This document shows positions 17,978-26,603 of a stretch of DNA of 64,000 nt, piece by piece; the first letter of the stretch is position 1, and every line of letters starts with the position of its first letter. Source of the DNA: CAYRYU01 sp964428355. Its GTDB lineage: Bacteria > Muiribacteriota > Ozemobacteria > Ozemobacterales > Ozemobacteraceae. The translations under genes were made by a program, and so were the position numbers. The stretch lies in the NCBI GenBank assembly GCA_964428355.1, contig CAYRYU010000006.1, forward strand, positions 62,001 through 126,000. The letters are read 5' to 3'. The notes under the pieces were generated by a model that was not told the origin of the DNA, searched no databases, and was given only the letters and a program-made list of their open reading frames with translations.

Positions 17978-18027
17978 TTCGCCAATCCCCTTGGAACGAA
18001 TTTCAGATTTCCCACCAGAATGGAGCG

Positions 18028-19014
18028 TCAAGGCCCCCGCGTCCCGACGATGTCGAAGAATGCGACCTCGGGCCGGCAGAGGAACCGGATCGCCGCAGGC
18101 CCAGCCCCCTCGAGCCCGATTCCCCGATTCGTGTATGCGACCAGGTTGCCAGCCCGGTACAGACCCGCCTCGTATCGCTTTCCCGTCTTCGTCAAAGTTG
18201 CAAGAGCACCGTAGAATGGTATCCGGATCTGCCCCCCGTGGGTATGACCGCAAAAATAGAGGTCCGCTCCCGCCCACGAAGCGGAGTCGATGCAATCAGG
18301 GGTGTGAAAGAGAACGATCGAAAGGACCCCTGGCGTCTCGCTTGCAAGCCGGGGAAAGAACTCCCCGAAATTTCGCCATGGAGCTCCGATGAGAATCCTC
18401 TGGCCACTCGCAACCGTTTCCTCGATCTTCCCCGAGATATCCTTCACTCCGACCGAATCCAGAATACCCATCGATTCAGGAAAATACACGGCATCCCAGT
18501 TCCCGGGAACGGCGAAAGCCGGAGCCCGTTTGCGAAGCTCGGCCCCAACGCTGGCGAGGAGTGGAAGGCCATCCCGGCTGGAAGCGTAGTCCCCGGTCAA
18601 CAGTATCAGATCGGGCTTCCCCCGGTCCAGTTCTGCGAAGACCTGATCGAGTCTGTTCCGATCATCGGAGGTGTTCCTGAGATGCAGGTCCGAAAGATGG
18701 GCGATTCGGAATGCGGCTTTGTCCGGCAGTTTTCGACTACTGACCTGGTGGACGGGAAACTCCATCCAGGTGGGTTCGACGAAACGTCCGTATAGAACCC
18801 CGATCGCTTCCAACGCGATGAACGCTACCATCAGCTTCCAGTGGCGCCAAAGACTTTTCCGACGCCCGACGAGAAAGAATACCGAATCCAGAATGAAAAG
18901 GAGGGGAATCACCGCGACCACGAAACCGAAAAGTCCAAGGCCAAGCAGTTCCTGGGGAGAGAGAATCTCGAAAAAGATCACGCGAAGCCGTTCAAGCGGA
19001 CCAAGCTGGCTCAT
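18028..19014 (-). CDS. Membrane-anchored calcineurin-like metallophosphoesterase
   Basis: The 328-residue protein has two or three hydrophobic segments in its first 90 residues and then a metallophosphoesterase domain. The metal ligands are visible in order: HLSDLHL, LTGDY, VPGNWD, LFHTPD and CGHTHGGQ. The layout matches the YkuE/YaeI-like phosphoesterases, some of which act on lipid phosphates (UDP-diacylglucosamine-type substrates) or cyclic nucleotides. It is the first gene of a minus-strand pair with the propeller-cyclase, so a role in cyclic-nucleotide turnover is possible but unproven. The upstream region to 19144 is shared with a divergent molybdoenzyme gene; it holds two copies of GGGATACC (19034-19041 and 19060-19067). 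Confidence 0.9.
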   Translation of the reverse strand: MSQLGPLERLRVIFFEILSPQELLGLGLFGFVVAVIPLLFILDSVFFLVGRRKSLWRHWKLMVAFIALEAIGVLYGRFVEPTWMEFPVHQVSSRKLPDKAAFRIAHLSDLHLRNTSDDRNRLDQVFAELDRGKPDLILLTGDYASSRDGLPLLASVGAELRKRAPAFAVPGNWDAVYFPESMGILDSVGVKDISGKIEETVASGQRILIGAPWRNFGEFFPRLASETPGVLSIVLFHTPDCIDSASWAGADLYFCGHTHGGQIRIPFYGALATLTKTGKRYEAGLYRAGNLVAYTNRGIGLEGAGPAAIRFLCRPEVAFFDIVGTRGP

Positions 19015-19144
19015 TCAAGCTCCTGATGAAAAGGGATACCCCGGTTTTCCATGATTCCGGGATACCATACAGTATCTGGAAAGCCCCGGGGATCTATGAT
19101 ACACTGTCGCAGAAAGAAACTGGAGAATTTCCGGGAGGTGGTTC

Positions 19145-21403
19145 ATGCCCGTCGTCGGCATATCCGTTCCAAGGAAAGATGCGTGGGACAAGGTCACAGG
19201 AAAGGCGAAATACGTCGATGATTACGCGTTCCCCGACATGTTGCACGCCGCGACGGTCCGGTCACCGGTTGCTTACGGAGTCCTGAAGAGGATCGACGTC
19301 TCGAAAGCAAAGGGGATGCCGGGCGTAAAAGCCATCCTGACCGCTACGGATATTCCCGGAAAGAACATCAACCCGTTGGTCCTCGATGACCAGCCCTTTC
19401 TCGCCGAAAAGTCCGTGAGGTTCCATGGCGAACCCGTCGCCCTGGTCGCTGCCGAAACTCCCGAACAGGCCTATGCGGCCGCCGCGGCCGTGGTTTGCGA
19501 GATCGACGAACTCGAGCCGGTCCTGACGATCCGGAAGGGCCTGGAAAAGGAATCTCCCCGTCTCTACAAGGACGACAACATCTTCTCGCGGTACGTGATC
19601 CGGAAGGGTGACGCGGCCGCCGCCCTCGCAAAGGCCGACAAGGTCTACGAGCGGGAATACGAAACGCCCTATCAGGAGCACGCCTACCTCGAAACTCAGG
19701 GAATGATCGCCGTCCCTGGAATCGAAGGGGCAATGACCGTCATCGGATCAATGCAATGCCCGTTTTACGTTCATGACGCGGTTTCCCAGATTCTGGGGAT
19801 CTCCCGAAACAAGGTCCGGATCATCCAGGCCACCACCGGCGGAGGTTTCGGGGGAAAAGAGGATTTCCCCTCCATCCTCGCAGGGCATTCCTCCCTGCTC
19901 GCCTGGAAACTGGGCCGCCCCGTCAAGCTCATCTACAAACGGGAAGAGGACATCGTCGCCAGCTCAAAGCGGCACCCCGCGACGATCAAGATGAAGATCG
20001 GGGTCGACCGCCGCGGAAAGATCGTCGCCGCCGACATCGACTACTACGTCGATGCGGGTGCGTTCGCCACCCTGAGCCCCATCGTGCTCTGGCGGGGAAC
20101 CGTCCATGCGCTCGGTCCCTACACATGCGAAAACGTCCTGATCAAATCCTATGCCGTCGCCACCAACAAGGTGCCATGCGGCGCTTACAGGGGGTTCGGT
20201 TCCCCCCAGGTAATATTCGCCGGTGAATCGGCTATAGACGAGATTGCGGAGGATCTGGACATGTGCCCTCTCCAGATCAGGCTCCTCAACGGGCTGAGGC
20301 TCGGCGACTCCACCGTTACCTCCCAGAAGCTCGATCAATCGTGTGGCCTGATGGATACTATCGAGAAGGCAGTCGAATCGGCAGGCTGGCAGGACAAATG
20401 GAAACACCCCACCGACCGTACCGGCAGGATCCGCTCCGGAATCGGGATCTCGACGATCTACTACGGGGTCGGGCTCGGGGCCGGCGGCAAGCACCTCGAC
20501 CGGGCGGGTGCCAGCATGACGATCCTGAAGGACGGTTCGGTCCAGTGTGCCGTGGGGAACACGGAGATGGGCCAGGGAGCCCGCACGGTCCTCGCCCAGA
20601 TTGCGGCCGACGCTTTGGGAACCACCTACGATTCGGTCCATGTCGTCGAGACTGATACCGCCTTCGTCCCCGATTCCGGGCCGACGGTGGCAAGCCGGAC
20701 GACCTTCATGAGCGGAAATGCCCTGATCGCTGCCGCGCGGGACCTCCGTTCCCGGTTGCTTCCTCTTGCAGCCGAACTGCTGGGAATCGGTCCGGGCGAA
20801 GTCGACATGATCGACGGAAAGGCCCGGTCGATCAGGGAGAAAGCCAAAACCCTCCCCTTCCAGGATCTGGTGAAGGAGATGTACCTGCGCCGCCTCATGC
20901 CGAGCTCATTCGGTTGGTATATCGCCCCCGACACGGGTTTCGACAAGGAGACCGGCCAGGGGAACGCCTACTTCGCATACAGCTTCTGCACCAACATAGC
21001 CGAAGTCGAGGTCGACATGGATACAGGCTCCATCAGGGTCACGCGCCTAACCTCGGCCCATGAAATGGGAAAAGCCATCAACCCCCAACAGGTCGAAGGT
21101 CAGATCGAAGGAGGTTCCCTTCAGGGCGTTGGATACGCGGTCATGGAGGAGATCGGCCATGACGCGAAAGGACGGATGCTTAACAACGCGTTTTCCACCT
21201 ACATCCTTCCCACAACCGAGGACGCGCCCGAGATGAACCCGATCATCGTCGAACATCCCTATTCGGAAGGCCCTTACGGGGCAAAGGGATTCGGAGAGGT
21301 TCCGCTCATGGGAATCGCCCCCGCCGTTGTCAACGCAATCTTCAACGCCACCGGAAAGAGGATTCGGAAAATTCCGGTCAAACCCGAGAAAATCGTCGGA
21401 TGA
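19145..21403 (+). CDS. Xanthine dehydrogenase-family molybdenum-binding subunit, purine-type active site
   Basis: This 752-residue large subunit binds the molybdenum cofactor and hydroxylates a carbon next to ring nitrogen or an aldehyde. The N-terminal domain (KVTGKAKYVDDYAFPDMLHA) and the Mo-binding half are complete. The loop TGGGFGGKED places Glu239 where bovine xanthine dehydrogenase has Glu802. CGAYRGFGSPQ places Arg349 where it has Arg880. AKGFGE supplies the base Glu718. Those two purine-contacting residues favour a purine such as hypoxanthine or xanthine. GGGAGG lies before the ATG. The FAD and 2Fe-2S partners are not adjacent; the nearest are at 25241-26603. The symbol is left blank because the substrate is not proven. 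Confidence 0.92.
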   Translation: MPVVGISVPRKDAWDKVTGKAKYVDDYAFPDMLHAATVRSPVAYGVLKRIDVSKAKGMPGVKAILTATDIPGKNINPLVLDDQPFLAEKSVRFHGEPVALVAAETPEQAYAAAAAVVCEIDELEPVLTIRKGLEKESPRLYKDDNIFSRYVIRKGDAAAALAKADKVYEREYETPYQEHAYLETQGMIAVPGIEGAMTVIGSMQCPFYVHDAVSQILGISRNKVRIIQATTGGGFGGKEDFPSILAGHSSLLAWKLGRPVKLIYKREEDIVASSKRHPATIKMKIGVDRRGKIVAADIDYYVDAGAFATLSPIVLWRGTVHALGPYTCENVLIKSYAVATNKVPCGAYRGFGSPQVIFAGESAIDEIAEDLDMCPLQIRLLNGLRLGDSTVTSQKLDQSCGLMDTIEKAVESAGWQDKWKHPTDRTGRIRSGIGISTIYYGVGLGAGGKHLDRAGASMTILKDGSVQCAVGNTEMGQGARTVLAQIAADALGTTYDSVHVVETDTAFVPDSGPTVASRTTFMSGNALIAAARDLRSRLLPLAAELLGIGPGEVDMIDGKARSIREKAKTLPFQDLVKEMYLRRLMPSSFGWYIAPDTGFDKETGQGNAYFAYSFCTNIAEVEVDMDTGSIRVTRLTSAHEMGKAINPQQVEGQIEGGSLQGVGYAVMEEIGHDAKGRMLNNAFSTYILPTTEDAPEMNPIIVEHPYSEGPYGAKGFGEVPLMGIAPAVVNAIFNATGKRIRKIPVKPEKIVG

Positions 21404-21448
21404 GTGTTTTACCCCGAGGTTGGGTCCCAGAACGGGAGGAATGAGCTA

Positions 21449-22714
21449 ATGGCCAACGAGGCGAGTGTTACCCCGCAGGCTCCGGTCGACAGGAAGATCC
21501 TTTCCGAAATCCCCTGGGATCTCGGAAAGATCGGCGTTTTCATCCTTGTCATGGTGGTCCTTTTCCTCTACACGAGGGCCTGTCCGTTTTCTTCCGGCAC
21601 CTATTGGGATCTCTTCCTTGCCAGGGACTTCGACCTCAACGTAGGCCTCTCCATCCTCCCGGAGACGATCGCCTTCAACGTCGCCCAGTCCTCGCTCTCG
21701 ATCATCGGCCTGAAAGCGCTGTATCATTTCGTCTTCTTCGTGCTCTGCCTCGCCATAATGGTCTGGGTTTTCAAGGGGAACGAAATGATCCCGGGGGTGA
21801 TAGTACTTTGTGTCTTCGCCTTCACCGTTCAACCCCTGATCAGTTTGCGCTGGATGCTCCAGCTCATTTTCATGCTCGGAGTTATGATCGCGTTCGAAGG
21901 GGACACGATGAAGGGCAGCTTCGGGGTCCTCCTGATTCCTTTCACCGCCGCCGCGAGCCTTCTGGGCCTCAACGCCTGGATGCTCCTGATCCTGATAGCC
22001 TGCCACGCCCTCTTCACCCCCAAATGCCGGCTTTCTCTCATCCTCTGCGGCCTCATCGGAGTCCTGTTCTTCCCCGAAGGACCCGCCGCGGCACTGAATT
22101 CGGACATCTCGATCTTTTCGCAGTTCGTCCATCCGGAGGATACGAAGCTTCTGAACCTTCTCGCGGGGATTTTCCTCATGCCCACGTTGCTGAATCTTCC
22201 AAGGCTGGTCGAGGAAAAGTTCGCCAACCTGGTGTTCTTCGCAATCACCGGTTTTTTTGCGCTCCTGAATCCCGGGAACATCTTCTCGTTCATAGCTCTG
22301 GGGGCGGTCCTCCTTCTCGACTCCCTCTCGGAGATTGAGCCGTTCTCCCCCAACGGACAGTTGCTCGGGACGATCGTGATCGTGGCGATAATCCATCTCT
22401 TCCTTTTCCTGAACCCCTCGGGTTTCAGTCTGAATCCATCAGTGCGGGGGGAGCTCGGCCAGACGCTCGAACCCCTCATCAAGGGAGAGATAATCGGCCG
22501 CAGGATCCAGCCGCACGAAATCGGGGAACTGGCGTGGAAGGGGCTCGTGAAGGTCGAAACCCCGGACCTCGAGAAGTTCCGCCGGTTGCCGTATCTGGAG
22601 GTCATGGCGGATGCCGAGGGCTTCCGCCTCCAGATCCCCGAGGAGTTCCGGATGAAAGAAGAGGCCGCTTCGGCTACGCCGGTCCTCGCGGAAGAACCCG
22701 GAAACGATGGCTGA
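21449..22714 (+). CDS. Polytopic membrane protein, unknown family
   Basis: The 421-residue product has about ten to eleven hydrophobic segments between residues 25 and 335 (for example GVFILVMVVLFLYT, YHFVFFVLCLAIMVWVF, LQLIFMLGVMIAF and TIVIVAIIHLFLFL). A soluble ~85-residue C-terminal tail follows, with LEKFRRLPYLEVMAD. The layout recalls GT-C glycosyltransferase-like membrane proteins, but I see no catalytic Asp motif to support that. The ATG at 21449 follows GGGAGGAATG; a longer frame starting at 21404 lacks a ribosome site. It begins 45 bases after the molybdoenzyme and overlaps the Sir2 gene by 8 bases, so the three are probably cotranscribed. Confidence 0.75.
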   Translation: MANEASVTPQAPVDRKILSEIPWDLGKIGVFILVMVVLFLYTRACPFSSGTYWDLFLARDFDLNVGLSILPETIAFNVAQSSLSIIGLKALYHFVFFVLCLAIMVWVFKGNEMIPGVIVLCVFAFTVQPLISLRWMLQLIFMLGVMIAFEGDTMKGSFGVLLIPFTAAASLLGLNAWMLLILIACHALFTPKCRLSLILCGLIGVLFFPEGPAAALNSDISIFSQFVHPEDTKLLNLLAGIFLMPTLLNLPRLVEEKFANLVFFAITGFFALLNPGNIFSFIALGAVLLLDSLSEIEPFSPNGQLLGTIVIVAIIHLFLFLNPSGFSLNPSVRGELGQTLEPLIKGEIIGRRIQPHEIGELAWKGLVKVETPDLEKFRRLPYLEVMADAEGFRLQIPEEFRMKEEAASATPVLAEEPGNDG

Positions 22715-23426
22715 AAAGGCCCGGACCGACTCCGTCGTCGTTTTGACCGGGGCGGGAATCTCCCGCGAATCCGGCCTGGACACGTTTCGCGATGCCGGAG
22801 GAATCTGGCAGAAAGCCAACATCGAAGAGGTGGCGACCCCGGAAGGGTTCGCAGCCGATCCCGTAAAAGTCCATGGATTCTATAATGGGTTGAGGAACGA
22901 TCTCGCCTCCGGAAAAGTGAATCCCAACCCCGCCCATGTCGCCCTTGCTGAGCTCGAACATGCCTGGAAGGGGGAATTCCTCCTCGTCACACAGAATGTC
23001 GACGACCTTCACGAGCGCGCCGGATCGAGGAATCTGGTCCACATGCATGGAGAACTCCTGAAGGGAAGATGCCTCGACTGCGGCGAAGTGCTTCCCTGGC
23101 CGGGCGAGATGACCGTCGATTCGGTCTGCCCGAAATGCGGTTTCCAGGGAAAGATCAGGCCCCACATCGTCTGGTTCGGCGAAGTCCCTCTCGAGATGCC
23201 CCGGATCCACCACGCCCTCGCGAACTGCCGCATCTTCATAGCGATCGGGACTTCCGGAAACGTCTACCCGGCTGCGGGTTTCGTCGAACGTGCCAAGGAG
23301 ATCGGAAACGCCCATACGGTCGAGTTGAACCTCGAGCCATCAAAGGGAGCGACCCTCTTCGACGAGAAAATATACGGGCCCGCCTCTCAGGTGGTTCCCG
23401 CCTACGTGAAGAGAAAGCTGGCCTGA
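22707..23426 (+). CDS. cobB: Sir2-type NAD-dependent protein deacylase
   Basis: The 239-residue enzyme removes acyl groups from lysine using NAD. It shows GAGISRESGLDTFRDAGG, TQNVDDLHERAG, catalytic His114 in HMHGEL, and four zinc cysteines at 122, 125, 141 and 144. The class III FYN motif is present (FYNGLR). In E. coli CobB and SIRT5 the residues that bind succinyl are Y and R in Y-x-x-R; here the spacing is Y59-x3-R63, with Leu at the Arg position, so the acyl preference may be altered. It overlaps the membrane-protein gene by 8 bases and is followed by a strong terminator. Confidence 0.95.
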   Translation: MAEKARTDSVVVLTGAGISRESGLDTFRDAGGIWQKANIEEVATPEGFAADPVKVHGFYNGLRNDLASGKVNPNPAHVALAELEHAWKGEFLLVTQNVDDLHERAGSRNLVHMHGELLKGRCLDCGEVLPWPGEMTVDSVCPKCGFQGKIRPHIVWFGEVPLEMPRIHHALANCRIFIAIGTSGNVYPAAGFVERAKEIGNAHTVELNLEPSKGATLFDEKIYGPASQVVPAYVKRKLA

Positions 23427-23471
23427 AGACGCTCCCCCCCGAGGTTTTTCCCCCGGGAGTGCCGGAAAAAG

Positions 23472-23500
23472 AAGCGGCACCGGTTTCACCGGTGCCGCTT
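23472..23500. terminator. Bidirectional intrinsic terminator between cobB and the PLD-like gene
   Basis: A perfect 13-base-pair stem AAGCGGCACCGGT / ACCGGTGCCGCTT (23472-23484 and 23488-23500) closes a TTC loop. The A-rich left side and T-rich right side let it work from both strands. It lies between the converging cobB and PLD-like genes. Confidence 0.8.
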
Positions 23501-23514
23501 TCCTAAACCCAGCT

Positions 23515-25038
23515 TCAAATGAGCGGACGCAACCACCCCAGTTTCCGGATCAGGTTGATCTTCTTGATCATCTCGGGGTCGACATGCTGTTCCGGACCGA
23601 AAACGGGAGTGACTTTCCCATCCCGCTCCCGCTTGATCTTGTATTCGAGGACGGGGTTCATATCCTTGTAGATTCTGCCCCGGACCATCGTTCCGAAGGG
23701 CCTGTCTAGGACGGCCGCGACGATTTCCGAATTGACCTGTTCGCTCAAAGGATCCATGTTGTAGGAACCGATGACGGTCAACTGGGAGTCGAAGGTGAAG
23801 GTCTTGGAGTGAATCCGCTCGTTTTCGGAGGGGGCTACCATCAGCCGGAGGGTGGGCATTTCTTTCAGGAGTCTCATCCAGTCTTCGGAGAGGAAAGCCT
23901 GGCAGTAGATGGCATCCGTGGATTTTGCACTGTTGGAGTGGATCACGATCTTTACCCCACGTTCGGATGCCCTCTTGAGGGCGGCTTCGGCGGTTTCGGT
24001 GAGAACCACGTAGGGGTTCTGGATCATGATCTCTTCCTTGGAGGCGTCGATGAACTTGACAAGAGCCGGGGTGATGCCGTTCAGCGCGCCGCAACGGGAA
24101 TACTTGTCGATGATTTTCACCTGCTTGGCCCGCTCACCTCTCCACATGTCGAAAGAGGCATACCCGGTGAGCTCTTTGTATTTCGAGATCTCGGCGTTCA
24201 TCTCCACGAGTGCTTCGCGAAGCTTGTCCGAAAGATTCGCCTTGGTGGGATCGTACAATCCCATTCCGCTGATGTATTTGGACATGACGCGGTAGGCTAG
24301 ATCCATGCGGGCGGATTGGTCGTCGAAATTGATCTTGTCCGGCTTGACCAGAGTGTTCTTGAGATAACCCCACTCGTCATCGAACGCTTTTTTGAGCTGG
24401 GCGGCAACTCCCTGGCCTTCCATGAGAATGTCGGTGTCCCGATAGACGATGTCATTTTCGCCCTTCCCGACGAAGTAATCGGCCCCGATGTTCTTGCCTC
24501 CGATCAGGCTCCGGAAACCGTCGATAAGGAGCATCTTGTCGTGGTTCGAAGCGAGAAGTTGCCGGAAATCGGTGAAAAGTTTCAGGAAATTCTTGACGCA
24601 GGAGTTGTAGAGCCTGATCTGAATGTTGGGATACCCGGAAAGCTCCTCGAGCTTGTCCTTCATGCCCTTCATGTACCCCGAGTTGGCGATCCGCCAGTCG
24701 ATCATGAGCCGGATCTTGATCCCCTGCTTGGCCTTCTTGGCAAGGAGGCCCAAAAAGGCCTGGCCGAAAATGTCCTTGTCGATGATGAAATACGTGCAAT
24801 CGATCGTGGACTTCGCGTCCTCGACCATCTTCCAACGGCTATACCAGGATTCCGGGTTCTGCCAGAGGTATCGGACCTTGGCCGTCTCCTCGGAACCCGA
24901 CTGAAGTTCGTGGAAAGCCTTTTCCAGCTCGGGATTGGCGACCGCGGGTTTGTAATCCGCCGCCCGCACCACCGAGGTCAGGAGAAGTCCCGCAATGAGG
25001 ACCATCAAAAACAGGGCAATTTTCCTATTCCTTGTCAT
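23515..25038 (-). CDS. Exported phospholipase-D-family protein with two intact HKD motifs
   Basis: The 507-residue protein has a signal peptide ending near SVVRAAD and two HKD half-sites: NHDKMLLID followed by GGKNIG, and IHSKTFTFD followed by GSYNMDPLSEQVNSE. Both His-Lys-Asp sets are complete. The SYNMD..S...N.E ending is typical of cardiolipin-synthase-like and YmdC-type enzymes that handle phosphatidyl groups. A phosphatidyltransferase or phospholipase outside the cytoplasm is therefore likely. It differs from the other PLD-like protein (11875-13473), which lacks the Asp in both motifs. It is a single gene on the minus strand between a terminator and a divergent promoter. Confidence 0.92.
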   Translation of the reverse strand: MTRNRKIALFLMVLIAGLLLTSVVRAADYKPAVANPELEKAFHELQSGSEETAKVRYLWQNPESWYSRWKMVEDAKSTIDCTYFIIDKDIFGQAFLGLLAKKAKQGIKIRLMIDWRIANSGYMKGMKDKLEELSGYPNIQIRLYNSCVKNFLKLFTDFRQLLASNHDKMLLIDGFRSLIGGKNIGADYFVGKGENDIVYRDTDILMEGQGVAAQLKKAFDDEWGYLKNTLVKPDKINFDDQSARMDLAYRVMSKYISGMGLYDPTKANLSDKLREALVEMNAEISKYKELTGYASFDMWRGERAKQVKIIDKYSRCGALNGITPALVKFIDASKEEIMIQNPYVVLTETAEAALKRASERGVKIVIHSNSAKSTDAIYCQAFLSEDWMRLLKEMPTLRLMVAPSENERIHSKTFTFDSQLTVIGSYNMDPLSEQVNSEIVAAVLDRPFGTMVRGRIYKDMNPVLEYKIKRERDGKVTPVFGPEQHVDPEMIKKINLIRKLGWLRPLI

Positions 25039-25070
25039 ACTCCCCTCCCTGAAAAATGGGATACCATATT

Positions 25071-25099
25071 ACTTTAACGGGAAATCCCAGCCTCGTCAA
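25071..25099 (-). promoter_or_regulatory. Possible promoter of the PLD-like gene
   Basis: On the minus strand TTGACG (25094-25099) is followed after 17 bases by TAAAGT (25071-25076). An alternative -10, TAATAT, lies five bases further on. The leader includes GGGATACCATA read on the plus strand (25059-25069), which also occurs upstream of the metallophosphoesterase. Confidence 0.4.
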
Positions 25100-25172
25100 G
25101 TTTCCCTGCCCTCGGAAAGGGCTCCCGACCCAACGGTGGAAAGGAATCGGGATGAAAGGGTTCCCCAAGAGG

Positions 25173-25202
25173 GTGACAAACCTTTTGTCGCTTGGGTATA
25201 AT
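25173..25202 (+). promoter_or_regulatory. Sigma-70-type promoter of the FAD / 2Fe-2S / molybdenum subunit operon
   Basis: GTGACA (25173-25178) and a perfect TATAAT (25197-25202) are 18 bases apart. Transcription would begin near 25209, about 32 bases before the start codon at 25241. No further clear promoter is seen before the terminator at 30783, so four genes probably share this start. Confidence 0.65.
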
Positions 25203-25240
25203 CATCCAAGCTGAAAATCCTTTCGAAACCAGGAGGGGGA

Positions 25241-26095
25241 ATGCTGAAAAATCTGACTGCAGTCTTACGTCCGTCTTCCATCGAGGAGGCCTGTTCCTTG
25301 CTTGCCGACAAGGGCAGGAAGCACGCAATTCTGGCGGGCGGAACACACATAGCCGGGCTCGAGGATCCTTCGATCGAGGTTCTCGTCGATCTGGGCGGCC
25401 TCCACCTTTCCTATATCCGGAAATCCCCCGAAGGGTTTTCGATCGGGGCGATGACCCCGGTCCAGGATGTTTTCAAGTCCGCCGTCCTGACCGGGCCCGC
25501 CGGGGATGTGCTCAGATCCGCCGCCGGAAAAATCGGATCCACCCTGCTCCGAAACGCCGTCACGGTCGGGGGAAACCTCACCTGCGTCTTCCCCTGGTCG
25601 GACCTCCCGCCGGTTTTCCTTGCGCTGGACGCCTCGGTCCTCATCAGACGGGGGCCTCCCAAGAAGACCGTCCTGGTTAAGAACCTCCTCGAGCAGAATC
25701 CAAGGCAGTTTTTGGACCCCAACGACATCGTCGTCGAGATCGGCATTCCGAACCTGCCGCCGGCAACGGGAACCGCTTTCGCCAAGTTCGCAAAGACCAG
25801 CAACGATTATGCCCTCATTACCGTTGCATCCCGCCTGACCCTTGCTGAGGGACGGATCTCCGGTGCCCGGATCGCCCTCAACGGCTGCGTGAAGAGGCCG
25901 CAACGCCGTGAGAACGCCGAACAGCATCTTCTTGGGAAGGCTCCCTCCGTAGCGCTCTTGAGGGAAGCCGCCCGGATGGCATTGAACGAGATGGAGATGA
26001 CCCAGGATTTCCGCGCATCCCTGGAATACCGTCAGGAAGTCGCGGAGGTTCTCGTTCGCCGGTGCCTCGAGGAAGCCCTCGAGAAGGCCCGGTGA
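25241..26095 (+). CDS. FAD-binding subunit of a molybdenum hydroxylase
   Basis: This 284-residue subunit passes electrons from the iron-sulphur centres through FAD to an acceptor. It has the FAD motifs ILAGGTHI (residues 30-37) and RNAVTVGGNLT (about 104-114), and the C-terminal 'CO dehydrogenase flavoprotein' region ending YRQEVAEVLVRRCLEEAL. The length is typical for CoxM/XdhB-type proteins. The start is supported by GGAGGGGGA. It is the first gene of a run with the 2Fe-2S subunit 19 bases downstream and the large subunit after that, the normal three-subunit order of this family. Confidence 0.93.
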   Translation: MLKNLTAVLRPSSIEEACSLLADKGRKHAILAGGTHIAGLEDPSIEVLVDLGGLHLSYIRKSPEGFSIGAMTPVQDVFKSAVLTGPAGDVLRSAAGKIGSTLLRNAVTVGGNLTCVFPWSDLPPVFLALDASVLIRRGPPKKTVLVKNLLEQNPRQFLDPNDIVVEIGIPNLPPATGTAFAKFAKTSNDYALITVASRLTLAEGRISGARIALNGCVKRPQRRENAEQHLLGKAPSVALLREAARMALNEMEMTQDFRASLEYRQEVAEVLVRRCLEEALEKAR

Positions 26096-26114
26096 GGGAA
26101 AAGGAGACTGACGG

Positions 26115-26603
26115 ATGAAATTGCAGTTGACGATCAACGGAATCAGGAAAAATCTCGAGATCCAGCCCCAGGCGATCCTTCTGGATGTCCTTCGCGACGC
26201 GGGATACAAGAGCGTCAAACGGGGATGCGGCGAAGGGAGTTGCGGGGCCTGTGCGGTAATGATCAACGGCCGGCCCAGGAACTCCTGCCTCGTTTTCGCC
26301 GCCCAATGCGAAGGAGCGGTGATCCTCACCGTGGAAGGCCTCGGGACGCACAAGAAACCCCATCCTCTCCAGAAGGCTTTCGTCCAGCACGGAGCCACCC
26401 AGTGCGGGTTCTGCAATCCGGGCTCCCTGATCGCGGCGAAGGCACTCCTAGACCACAACCACGCTCCCACCGAGCACGACGTCAAGGAGGCCCTCGATGG
26501 GAACCTCTGCCGCTGCACAGGCTACATCAAGAGAATCGAAGCGGTTCTTGACGCAGCCAAGACCATGAGCGAAAATCCGCCGACCGAAGGAGGTGACCGG
26601 TGA
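26115..26603 (+). CDS. 2Fe-2S subunit of a molybdenum hydroxylase
   Basis: The 162-residue subunit holds two 2Fe-2S clusters. The plant-ferredoxin-type site is formed by Cys38, Cys43, Cys46 and Cys58 (RGCGEGSCGAC ... SC). The second, helical site is formed by Cys97, Cys100, Cys132 and Cys134 (QCGFC ... LCRCTGY). All eight ligands are present. The stop codon overlaps the next gene's ATG (TGATG). As the only such subunit in the window it could serve both large subunits, although the adjacent one at 26603 is its natural partner. Confidence 0.95.
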   Translation: MKLQLTINGIRKNLEIQPQAILLDVLRDAGYKSVKRGCGEGSCGACAVMINGRPRNSCLVFAAQCEGAVILTVEGLGTHKKPHPLQKAFVQHGATQCGFCNPGSLIAAKALLDHNHAPTEHDVKEALDGNLCRCTGYIKRIEAVLDAAKTMSENPPTEGGDR

